Made by a program: the position numbers and the translations under genes | DNA from: JBBIVP01 sp037439705 [NCBI: bacterium] | GTDB taxonomy: Bacteria > JBBIVP01 | Direction of reading: 5' to 3' | Length of the DNA stretch: 19,678 nt | NCBI GenBank assembly: GCA_037439705.1 | Contig: JBBIVP010000016.1 | Coordinates: 1 to 19,678, forward strand | Notes under the pieces: generated by a model | Databases searched by the model: none | What the model was told of the DNA's origin: nothing | What the model saw: the letters and a program-made list of their open reading frames with translations, nothing else | Shown: positions 8,478-15,318 of the stretch, piece after piece | Position numbering within the stretch: the first letter of the stretch is position 1 | How the letters are laid out: every line of letters starts with the position of its first letter

Positions 8478-9824
8478 TCAATCAATTTTAGGAAGCTTTT
8501 TTAATGCTTCCTTCACCTTTTCCTCTGGGTACTCATAGTCTTCAAGTTTTCCAGAAAAGTAACTATCGTATGCTGATAGGTCAAAGTATCCGTGCCCGCT
8601 GCAGTTGAATAGAATTACTCTTTCCTCTTTTAATTTTTTTGCTTCTAACGCTTCGTCAATGGCTGCTCTTATTGCATGTGCTGTTTCTGGAGCAGGAACA
8701 ATTCCCTCCGTCCTTGCAAATATAACTGCTGCCTCAAATACAGGATTTTGATGGTATGCTTTTGCTTCTATAATTTTTTCGTGGTAGAGAAACGAAATTA
8801 TCGGTGAATCTCCATGATATCTCAATCCACCTGCATGAATTCCGGGAGGAACAAAGTCATGTCCCAGGGTATACATCTTTATAAGTGGGGTTAATTGGGC
8901 TGTATCTCCAAAATCATAAGTGTAAGGACCTTTTGTGAGTGTAGGACATGCTGAAGGTTCCACAGCAACAACCCTGAGTTCCCTACCTGTAAATTTATCG
9001 TAAAGGAAGGGGAAACTTATTCCTCCGAGGTTGCTTCCGCCTCCACAGCATGCGATTACAACATCAGGATACTTTCCTATCATTTCCATCTGTTTTTTTG
9101 CCTCAAGTCCTATTATTGTCTGATGAAGGAGGACATGGTTGAGCACGCTTCCCAAAGAGTATTTTGTATCTTTGTCTTTGACTGCGTCTTCAACTGCTTC
9201 GCTTATTGCTATTCCGAGGCTTCCGGGTGAATCCGGGTTTTCCTTTCTTATTTTCCTTCCTGCTTCAGTCAGTTCAGATGGAGAAGGATAAACCTCGGCA
9301 CCCCATACCTGCATGAGCAACTTTCTGTACGGTTTCTGTTCATAACTTACCCTCACCATATAAACCCGCACATCCATGCCTATCATCTTTCCCGCATAGG
9401 CAAGGGCACTTCCCCATTGACCAGCCCCTGTTTCTGTGGTTAATTTTTTCACCCCTTCTTTCTTATTGAAATATGCCTGAGCAACTGCTGTATTCGGTTT
9501 GTGGCTTCCGGGAGGGCTTACCCCTTCATACTTGTAATAAATTTTTGCAGGCGTATCAAGGTATTCTTCAAGTTTTTTTGCTCTGTAAAGAGGGGTTGGT
9601 CTCCAGTGGGAATAGATTTCAAGAATTTCTTCTGGAATTTTTATCCATCTTTTTGTGGAAACTTCCTGCTCAATGAGTGAATGCGGGAAAATTGGAGCGA
9701 GGTCATCAGGAGTTATGGGTTTTTTTGTTGCTGGATGGATAACAGGAGGGAGTGGTTTTGGGAGGTCCGCAAGGATGTTGTACCATTCTTTTGGTATTTC
9801 CGTTGTCGGGAGAAGATATTTCAT
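8478..9824 (-). CDS. trpB: tryptophan synthase beta subunit, TrpB2 type
   Basis: 448-aa PLP enzyme of the TrpB2 subgroup, longer than the roughly 400-aa TrpB1. It condenses indole with L-serine to form L-tryptophan. TrpB2 hallmarks are the extended N-terminus ([17 protein letters not shown], residues 15-31) and [15 protein letters not shown] at 75-89. The PLP lysine is K109 in [10 protein letters not shown]. The catalytic Glu region is [15 protein letters not shown] at 129-143, and the phosphate loop is [10 protein letters not shown] at 259-268. TrpB2 proteins generally do not bind TrpA and may serve as stand-alone indole salvage enzymes. No trpA or other trp gene is present here, which fits that role. 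The ATG at 9824 is preceded by a perfect AGGAGG and lies 1 nt after the sir2 stop, so it should be well translated as the third gene of the operon. Confidence 0.93.
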   Translation of the reverse strand: MKYLLPTTEIPKEWYNILADLPKPLPPVIHPATKKPITPDDLAPIFPHSLIEQEVSTKRWIKIPEEILEIYSHWRPTPLYRAKKLEEYLDTPAKIYYKYEGVSPPGSHKPNTAVAQAYFNKKEGVKKLTTETGAGQWGSALAYAGKMIGMDVRVYMVRVSYEQKPYRKLLMQVWGAEVYPSPSELTEAGRKIRKENPDSPGSLGIAISEAVEDAVKDKDTKYSLGSVLNHVLLHQTIIGLEAKKQMEMIGKYPDVVIACCGGGSNLGGISFPFLYDKFTGRELRVVAVEPSACPTLTKGPYTYDFGDTAQLTPLIKMYTLGHDFVPPGIHAGGLRYHGDSPIISFLYHEKIIEAKAYHQNPVFEAAVIFARTEGIVPAPETAHAIRAAIDEALEAKKLKEERVILFNCSGHGYFDLSAYDSYFSGKLEDYEYPEEKVKEALKKLPKID

Positions 9825-9825
9825 T

Positions 9826-10632
9826 TTATCCTCCTTTCATTCTTTTTATCTCTTCTAATATCATAGGTATGGCTGAAGCAAAGGATAAATTTATATATAC
9901 ATCTGCTATTGCTTTGTATCCAGGAGAATGAGGATTTATCTCTATCACTTTCCCACCCCTTTCACTTACAATTCTTGGAACAAGTGCAGCGGGATAAACA
10001 ACTCCCGAAGTTCCAAGAACAAGAACGACATCAGCCTCAGATGCAATTTTAAATCCCCTGTCAAGGTCCTTAACAGGCTCACCGAATAGCACCACATCAA
10101 TTCTCATAATTCCACCGCATTCACATTTAGGGAGCATCTCAAGAAGAAAACCAAAATTGAATGGCTCAATTTCAAGGATTTTTGATGTCAAAGCAATAAA
10201 TTCATCCTTTTCCATCTTTTTTGCCTTCATGCAATTGATACATCTCCATCTGTACAGGTTTCCATGAAATTCAATAACATTTTTGCTTCCAGCAAACTGG
10301 TGAAGGTTATCAATGTTCTGGGTAATGACCCACTTTATAATGCCTTCTTCTTCAAGTTGAGCAATCGCTATGTGTCCTTTATTTGGTTTTGCGCTGAACA
10401 TGGTTTCAAGGCTCTTTTTGAGGAAATTCTTTACTTTTTCCGGATTTCTCATCACACTTGAGAGCAATCCCTGAGGTGTCCCGAATTCTTCAGGAGAAAC
10501 CATGTCCCAGATTCCACCTGGGTCTCTGAAGGTGGGAATTCCGCTTTCCTGTGAAACACCTGCTCCAGTAAAGGCTATTGCAAATTTTGAATTGAGAAGG
10601 AACTCTGCTGCTTTTTTAATTTCCAAATTCAT
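9826..10632 (-). CDS. NAD-dependent protein deacylase, Sir2 family
   Basis: 268-aa sirtuin that removes acyl groups from lysine using NAD+. The NAD-binding signature [20 protein letters not shown] is at residues 21-40, QNID at 105-108, and the catalytic His123 sits in [11 protein letters not shown]. The zinc site is Cys131-x2-Cys134 and Cys170-x-Cys172. [19 protein letters not shown] (201-219) and VIEINP (229-234) complete the Rossmann fold. All key residues are present, so it should be active. The CxxC...CxC spacing is the common bacterial one. The start overlaps the stop of the small zinc-ribbon gene by 4 nt (ATGA at 10629-10632), and its stop is 1 nt before trpB. Such proteins are called CobB or NpdA, but substrate specificity cannot be read here, so I give no symbol. 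Confidence 0.94.
   Translation of the reverse strand: MNLEIKKAAEFLLNSKFAIAFTGAGVSQESGIPTFRDPGGIWDMVSPEEFGTPQGLLSSVMRNPEKVKNFLKKSLETMFSAKPNKGHIAIAQLEEEGIIKWVITQNIDNLHQFAGSKNVIEFHGNLYRWRCINCMKAKKMEKDEFIALTSKILEIEPFNFGFLLEMLPKCECGGIMRIDVVLFGEPVKDLDRGFKIASEADVVLVLGTSGVVYPAALVPRIVSERGGKVIEINPHSPGYKAIADVYINLSFASAIPMILEEIKRMKGG
9830..9835 (-). promoter_or_regulatory. consensus Shine-Dalgarno (AGGAGG) for trpB
   Basis: AGGAGG on the minus strand lies 5 nt before the ATG at 9824 and inside the last codons of the Sir2 gene, which end in Gly-Gly. It fixes the trpB start. It is the strongest ribosome-binding site I noticed in the window. Confidence 0.85.
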
Positions 10633-10844
10633 TCTTCCCTGAATTTAAAGTATTCGCAATAATTTCCTGTTTCTTTGTCAATAACCCTGTCAGCGGATGG
10701 TTCTGAACAATCGTTATATCTTCCCGGAGAATAGAACCTGCAGTTTATACAGGAATGAAGATATGCTCCACATTTGGGACATGTTTCCCTGAATCCGACC
10801 CTCTCTCCCACATCTATTTTGCTTTTGCATACTCCACACTTCAT
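10629..10844 (-). CDS. 71-aa Cys-rich zinc-ribbon protein of unknown function
   Basis: Small soluble protein with eight cysteines: C3-x2-C6, C22-x2-C25, C32-x2-C35, then C46 and C63, plus His30. The pairs C3/C6 and C22/C25 look like one zinc ribbon. C32/C35 (SCINCRFYSPG) with C46 (NDCSEP) and C63 (NYCEYF) could form a second metal site. The pattern resembles an uncharacterised small protein family I recall from deltaproteobacteria, in which the HSCxNCRFY and NDCxEP stretches are conserved; that recollection is unverified. No function can be assigned. It is translationally coupled to the Sir2 deacylase (ATGA overlap) and is the first gene after a near-consensus promoter. Being a substrate, partner or metal-sensing regulator of the deacylase is speculation. 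AAAGGG lies 5 nt before the ATG, but it overlaps the -10 box. Confidence 0.85.
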   Translation of the reverse strand: MKCGVCKSKIDVGERVGFRETCPKCGAYLHSCINCRFYSPGRYNDCSEPSADRVIDKETGNYCEYFKFREE

Positions 10845-10852
10845 TAATTCCC

Positions 10853-10881
10853 TTTATACTCTACAAAATTTTTCCTGTCAA
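10853..10881 (-). promoter_or_regulatory. sigma70-type promoter for the zinc-ribbon-sir2-trpB operon
   Basis: On the minus strand, TTGACA (10881-10876, perfect -35) is followed by a 17-bp spacer and TATAAA (10858-10853, 5 of 6 to the -10 consensus). An 11 of 12 match with ideal spacing in an 88-bp divergent region is unlikely by chance. The expected start point, about 6-9 nt downstream, falls at roughly 10844-10847, against the ATG at 10844. The transcript would then have almost no leader. Confidence 0.72.
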
Positions 10882-10897
10882 GAAACTTATCAAAGGC

Positions 10898-10926
10898 TTG
10901 AAAATTGTTTTTGATGGTGTTAAAGT
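10898..10926 (+). promoter_or_regulatory. probable extended -10 promoter for the DsbA-Pal gene
   Basis: TTGAAA (10898-10903, 5 of 6) is followed by a 17-bp spacer and TAAAGT (10921-10926, 4 of 6), with a TG at 10918-10919 in the extended -10 position. Its expected start point falls at about 10932-10934, on the ATG at 10933. It is weaker than the divergent promoter, and the two -35 boxes are 16 bp apart. Confidence 0.45.
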
Positions 10927-10932
10927 GATTTT

Positions 10933-11886
10933 ATGATTTTAGAAAAACTGAACAATTGTAGAACTATTTTATTTATTTTTTTATTCCTTTTTTCAATAAG
11001 AGGGTGGGCAGGGATTACAGCTTCCATTGATGATGACCCTTCAAAGGGGAACAAAGACGCTCCTGTGATTCTCCTCATGTTCAGCGATTTTGAATGTCCG
11101 TTCTGCAGAAAATTTGAACTGACAACATTTAAAGAGATAGAGAAAAACTACATTGATGAAGGACTTGTGTTTTTCGTCTTTCGCGATTTTCCGATTCTAT
11201 TTCATCCGTTTGCAAGGGAAGCAGCAAAGGCTGCAAACTGCGCGGGAAAGGAGGGAAAATACTGGGAAATGCACGAACTCCTTGTTTCGGGAGAGATTAA
11301 TCCTCCTGCCATAAGGGAACACGCAAAAACTCTTGGATTGAGTGAAGAAAAATTTGATAAATGTATGGAGGACGAAGAAACAAATGCGGAGATAGAAAAG
11401 GATATGAGGGATGCAAGGGAATACGGGATAAAGGGAACACCGTTTTTTATTATTGGTCAGAACACGGGTGAAGAAACTTTTGAAGGGGAAACAATAACTG
11501 GCGCACAGCCCTATGAGACATTCAAAGCCACAATTGAAAAATACCTGAGGCTACAAAGGATATATTTTTCTACCAACGACTACTCCATTTCAGAATCCGC
11601 AAAGGAAATTATTAACGGACATGTGGAATGGTTGAAGAAACATCCTGCTTTTAAAATCATAATTGAAGGACATACGGATGAAAGGGGAGATGCGGAATAT
11701 AACAGGGTACTGGGAAGAAAAAGAGCGGAAAGTGCAAAAAAACTTCTTCTTGAACTTGGGATTGAGGAAGGAAGGTTAGAGGTTGTAAGCAAGGGAGAGG
11801 ATGAACCCCTTGAGACTGGTCACGATGAGACTTCATGGTCAAAAAACAGAAGGATTGAATTTGTGATAAAGAGAATAAGTTATTAG
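10933..11886 (+). CDS. DsbA-like thioredoxin fused to a Pal/OmpA peptidoglycan-binding domain
   Basis: 317-aa exported protein with three parts. Residues 1-27 are a signal peptide (basic start, hydrophobic ILFIFLFLFSI, likely cleavage after GWAG) without a lipobox cysteine. Residues about 30-205 are a DsbA/thioredoxin-like fold with active site C55-P-F-C58 in FSDFECPFCRKFE and the cis-Pro loop GTP at 168-170; C103 and C144 may form a structural disulfide. Residues about 206-315 are an OmpA-like domain close to Pal: IIIEGHTDERGDAEYN, then RAESAKKLL and WSKNRRIEFVI. Asp249 and Arg264, 15 residues apart, match the pair that binds meso-diaminopimelate in OmpA/Pal. The expected role is a thiol oxidoreductase or chaperone tethered to the cell wall in the periplasm. 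It stands alone between divergent and convergent neighbours. No DsbB or Tol genes are in view. The ATG at 10933 is the only start that keeps the signal peptide, but it lacks a clear ribosome-binding site. Confidence 0.9.
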   Translation: MILEKLNNCRTILFIFLFLFSIRGWAGITASIDDDPSKGNKDAPVILLMFSDFECPFCRKFELTTFKEIEKNYIDEGLVFFVFRDFPILFHPFAREAAKAANCAGKEGKYWEMHELLVSGEINPPAIREHAKTLGLSEEKFDKCMEDEETNAEIEKDMRDAREYGIKGTPFFIIGQNTGEETFEGETITGAQPYETFKATIEKYLRLQRIYFSTNDYSISESAKEIINGHVEWLKKHPAFKIIIEGHTDERGDAEYNRVLGRKRAESAKKLLLELGIEEGRLEVVSKGEDEPLETGHDETSWSKNRRIEFVIKRISY

Positions 11887-11889
11887 AAC

Positions 11890-11904
11890 GTTTATTTATT
11901 AAAC
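11890..11904. terminator. short AT-rich inverted repeat between convergent gene ends (weak)
   Basis: GTTTA, a 5-nt loop, then TAAAC forms a small perfect inverted repeat between the stop of the DsbA-Pal gene (11886) and the stop of the activase frame (11899-11901). With only 5 bp, mostly A-T, it is at best a weak bidirectional terminator. Nothing better is visible in the 12-nt gap. Confidence 0.2.
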
Positions 11905-12783
11905 AACATTTATTCCTTCCTGCCTGAGAATATCTGATAGAAACGAAATTTTTTCTTGAGATATCGGTTGATGGTTGGAATAAGGATATGAAATTCCAAA
12001 AATTTCTTGTTTTGTTTTTGCAAGGCGATGAAAGGGTAGAATGCGAACGGAAACAGGTTTCTTCAGGTTTTTTAGCCATCTGGCAATTAAAAGAATATCT
12101 TCTTCCCTATCGTTGAATTCAGGTATTACTGTAATTCTTATTTCCATGGGAATTTCCTTTGAAGAGAGGGTGAGGAGATTCTTTAGAATTATGGAATTGT
12201 CTTTTCCTATAACTTTTTTTAACTTTTCAGAATCCACATGCTTTAAATCAAAAAGAATGAGGTCAAAATTTTCTGCGATTGGGATTTTTTCTTCGGAAAA
12301 GAAGCCCGATGTTTCCACTGCTGTGTGAACCTTATTTTTTTTCAGAAGAATGAGTCATTCGTAAAGGAAATCCGCCTGAAAAAATGGCTCACCTCCCGAA
12401 AAGGTAACTCCTCCACCTGTTCCCCTGAAAAAATCCTCATCCTTCAAAACCTCTTTTACAAGCTCTTCCGCATCTATATCCACTCCCACTAATCTTCTTG
12501 CTTTAGATGGACATACTTTTACACACATCCCGCATGCCCTGCATCCATTCCTCCATGCATAAGGAATTTCAAAATCCCATTCTCTCGGGCAAACCCTTTT
12601 GCATTCTTTACAGCCTATGCATTTTTTTAAATCATACGCAATTAAGGGTTCAGAGTTTTTCCCCTCCGGGTTATGACACCAGGGACATTTGAGAAGACAG
12701 CCTTTAAGGAAAATCACTGTTCTCAATCCGGGGCCATCGTCCACACATCCTCTTGAGATGTCAAATATTCTTCCCTTTTTCAT
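11899..12783 (-). pseudogene. glycyl radical enzyme activating enzyme (PflA-like radical SAM), interrupted by one in-frame TGA
   Basis: Activases of this family use SAM and a 4Fe-4S cluster to place the glycyl radical on their partner enzyme. The frame has 294 sense-or-TGA codons plus a final TAA, a normal length for the two-ferredoxin subclass. Residues 1-142 carry the radical-SAM triad C29-x3-C33-x2-C36 (GCLLKCPWCHNP), two ferredoxin clusters (C55, C58, C61, C65 and C81, C84, C87, C91) and VTFSGGEPFFQADFLYE. Codon 143 is TGA (12357-12355). The same frame then continues as a normal activase: LILLKKNKVHTAVETSGF, LILFDLKHVD, IRITVIPEFND and VRILPFHRLAKTK. The remainder shows no frameshift and no second stop. 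The start ATG overlaps the enzyme's stop (ATGA at 12780-12783). A GTG at 12318 could restart the second part but would leave two partial barrels. It may be a recent nonsense mutation, a sequencing error or a recoded gene; I prefer the first two. Confidence 0.85.
12355..12357 (-). other. in-frame TGA inside the activase gene
   Basis: The codon string around it encodes FLYE-[TGA]-LILLKKNKV. Relatives normally have Leu at this helix position (ELL). A TTA-to-TGA change is one base. The position is not one of the cluster cysteines, so selenocysteine is not an obvious expectation. Confidence 0.9.
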
Positions 12784-15317
12784 TCATTACTGCCGAATTC
12801 GTAGCGGGAAATGATATCCTCCTGAATGGACTTTCCAAGGTCTGTAAAATATGCGGAATAACCTGAAACCTTGACAATCAAATCCCTGTATTTTTCGGGA
12901 TTTCTCTGGGCGTCCCTGAGGGTTTCCGCTGAAACCACATTTGGTTGAATGTGCATTCCACCGAGTTCAAAGTAAGTTCTTATCATTTTTGCAAAGGTGA
13001 GTATTCCTTCTTCTGTTTTTATGAAAGATGGATGGAATCTCATGTTAAGGGCAATTCCTGATGAAATTTTCTCGGGTGGAAATTTTGCCACAGACCTCAT
13101 CGGTCCCATCGGTCCACATGAAAAATCTCCCATGTTCACAGGAGATACACCATTTGAAATTGGTTCTCCTTTCAGTCTTCCATCAGGAGTGGCACCCAGC
13201 ATAAATCCATCTATTACATGATTTCCATAAGAATAGTAGCAGACTCTGAACCTTCCTCCTCTTGCATTGCGGTATTTTTTAGAAATTTCATAAATCCAGT
13301 TCAGAACATTCTTTGCCATTTCATCAGCCTCTTCATTTCCCCTTCCAAATTTCGGGCACTCATTTATTATCTGCTGTCTCAGAATTTCATAGCCTTTGAA
13401 ATTTTTCTTCAAAATTTTTATAAACTGAGGAAGAGAAACAATTCTTTTTTCGTACGCGACCTTCTTTATGGCGAGAAGGCTATCAACGAGGGTTGCTAAA
13501 CCTCTTACATCAATGGATGTAAAATCATATCTCGCTCCACCTTCTGTAATATCCATTGCTTTCTCAATGCAGTCATCCATAAGAGCGGAGACATAGGGTG
13601 CAGGTAAAATTTCTCTGTATGCCCTATCCTTTCCTTCTGTGGCTTCAATTAGAATTTTTATCTGATGCTCAAGTTGCTTTTTAAAGGCTGAGATAAAATC
13701 CTCAAATGTTTTAAAATGAGCAGGGTCTCCACAATCAATGCCTTCTTTCTGTCCTATAAACGGAGGGGGTTCTTTTCCACTCGTGAGGGTCTGTATGAGG
13801 ACAACCGGGAGGACTAATTCATGCCCTCCAACGCATCCATGGGTATTTGATTGTCCTGATGTTTCAATGCATCCCACTATACAGTAATCCCTTGCATCTT
13901 CAATGCTCAAACCGTCTGCCAGAAGTCCTTCTATTATTTCTTCATCGTTATAAAAGGCTATTCCGTTGGCTTTTTTAAACACTTCACATGCCCGTTTCAG
14001 GAAATCAAAGGGAGTCTTTTTTGAAATCCTAACTGCCAGTTGATTTACCGCACCTCCCATTTCCTCGTATGCTTCAAGAATCAAATAAGAGAGTTCATTC
14101 GTTCCATCCTCACCATCTTTTCTCAATCCGCCTATTGTAACAACATGCTGGCTGTTTCCGAGAACTGCGTTTGTTTCCATTCCAACCTCAGGAATGGGCT
14201 CCACATTTGATTCCAGTTTTATAAAGAATTCCTGAATGAGGGCTTTCTCTTTTTCTCTTGTGATTTTTCCATTCTTAATATCCTCAATATAAAACGGATA
14301 GAGAAATTGATCTATTCTTCCGGGTGCAAAAACTTCGTGTGTTCCATACTGGATTTCTCCTACTAAATGGGTGAGCCATGCGGATTGCAGAGCCTCATGG
14401 AATGTTCTGGGTCTATATCTCGGGACATGTCTGCAGTGCTTTGCTATAAGAAGAAGCCTGTTTTTTTCTTCTTCGTCTTTTGATGAAGAAGCCATTTTTT
14501 CTGCAAGTTCCGCAAACCTTTCAGAATACTTTATGGCGGATTCAAGGCTTATGATAACCGCTTTTAGAAAGTTCTTCTTTTTTTCGTTATTCGGTTCTTC
14601 TATTTCTAATTTTTTGAGCCTTTCCTTTGCTTTGTTTATTATTCCCTCCATTCCGCTTTCAATTACTTTGTTCACTCCGAGGCTTAAATGTCCCTGAACA
14701 TCAAAACAGAAAACCGCTGGAGATGGATTGTTACAGGCGAGTTCGTATCTTAATCTGTTGAGGGTTTTGAGCCTTCTTAAGGTGAGAGGTGCTTTTCTGT
14801 TTGCCCCGGCAATTTTTCTTATATTTTCCCTCCCCACATATCTGATAAATTTAATCATTTTAATAAGTCTCTTTAAAAATCCCTCTTTTCTGTCAATAAG
14901 TCCCTTTCTTTCCCATTCTCTTGCTTTATAATCTCTCAAAGTCTTTCCATCCCAGTATGGAAGAATTACATCCCAGAAAAGTCTTTTTTCATGTTCTTCT
15001 ATTAAGAACGGTCTTTGTTTCATATGAAGGATATCCATTTCCATTTGGAGGGTTCTTAAAAAGTCACCTCTTTCCACAGATAGTGGACCGGCAAGGAATT
15101 TTTCTGTTTTACTGCCTGCTATGTATTCATCGGGATAGATGAAGATTTTCTGGTTTTCAAGGGTTTTTTTAAGAGCGAGGGCATTTCTTATGGCGGGATC
15201 CATTCCTTCTGTTTCTTTATATGCCTCTGTGAAATAATATGCCCTTGCCATACAGATTTCATAGGGTGAGGTGAGCAATTTTCTTTTCATTCTCGCAATT
15301 CTTTCATCAAGAGCCAT
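12780..15317 (-). CDS. glycyl radical enzyme of the pyruvate formate-lyase-like family, substrate unassigned
   Basis: 845-aa enzyme if the ATG at 15317 is used. The active-site loop has catalytic Cys483 and Glu485 in DARDYCIVGCIETSGQSN. GCxE is the pattern of the dehydratase, C-N lyase and decarboxylase branches; true pyruvate formate-lyase has two adjacent cysteines. The glycyl radical site is Gly819 in VKVSGYSAYFTDLGKSIQED near the C-terminus. Other family features are APGRIDQFLYPFY and NGIAFYNDEEIIEGL. The stretch after the active site (TSGQSNTHGCVGGHELVLP) differs from the GCVEP-type loop I know from glycerol dehydratase and choline TMA-lyase, so I do not assign a substrate. I prefer ATG 15317, which is 1 nt after the TPR gene stop and gives the usual RIARMKRKLL opening; TTG at 15338 would add 7 residues. 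No microcompartment shell protein, aldehyde dehydrogenase or transporter is seen nearby. The activase follows with an ATGA overlap. Confidence 0.9.
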   Translation of the reverse strand: MALDERIARMKRKLLTSPYEICMARAYYFTEAYKETEGMDPAIRNALALKKTLENQKIFIYPDEYIAGSKTEKFLAGPLSVERGDFLRTLQMEMDILHMKQRPFLIEEHEKRLFWDVILPYWDGKTLRDYKAREWERKGLIDRKEGFLKRLIKMIKFIRYVGRENIRKIAGANRKAPLTLRRLKTLNRLRYELACNNPSPAVFCFDVQGHLSLGVNKVIESGMEGIINKAKERLKKLEIEEPNNEKKKNFLKAVIISLESAIKYSERFAELAEKMASSSKDEEEKNRLLLIAKHCRHVPRYRPRTFHEALQSAWLTHLVGEIQYGTHEVFAPGRIDQFLYPFYIEDIKNGKITREKEKALIQEFFIKLESNVEPIPEVGMETNAVLGNSQHVVTIGGLRKDGEDGTNELSYLILEAYEEMGGAVNQLAVRISKKTPFDFLKRACEVFKKANGIAFYNDEEIIEGLLADGLSIEDARDYCIVGCIETSGQSNTHGCVGGHELVLPVVLIQTLTSGKEPPPFIGQKEGIDCGDPAHFKTFEDFISAFKKQLEHQIKILIEATEGKDRAYREILPAPYVSALMDDCIEKAMDITEGGARYDFTSIDVRGLATLVDSLLAIKKVAYEKRIVSLPQFIKILKKNFKGYEILRQQIINECPKFGRGNEEADEMAKNVLNWIYEISKKYRNARGGRFRVCYYSYGNHVIDGFMLGATPDGRLKGEPISNGVSPVNMGDFSCGPMGPMRSVAKFPPEKISSGIALNMRFHPSFIKTEEGILTFAKMIRTYFELGGMHIQPNVVSAETLRDAQRNPEKYRDLIVKVSGYSAYFTDLGKSIQEDIISRYEFGSNE

Positions 15318-15318
15318 C

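Noticed and set aside
11657-12079. 140-codon minus-strand frame across the end of the DsbA-Pal gene
   Set aside because: It overlaps two well-supported genes in another frame and has no domain pattern.
12333-12342. Frameshift at the A8 run (minus strand) as the cause of the broken activase
   Set aside because: Both halves are in the same frame (12783 and 12318 differ by a multiple of 3), so no frameshift is needed. The stop alone separates them.
12310-12357. Selenocysteine insertion at the in-frame TGA
   Set aside because: Only a small imperfect stem (GTT-C-AC with a six-base ACAGCA loop and bulges) lies about 25 nt downstream. It is not a convincing bacterial SECIS element, and the codon sits at a helix position that is usually Leu, not a catalytic Cys.
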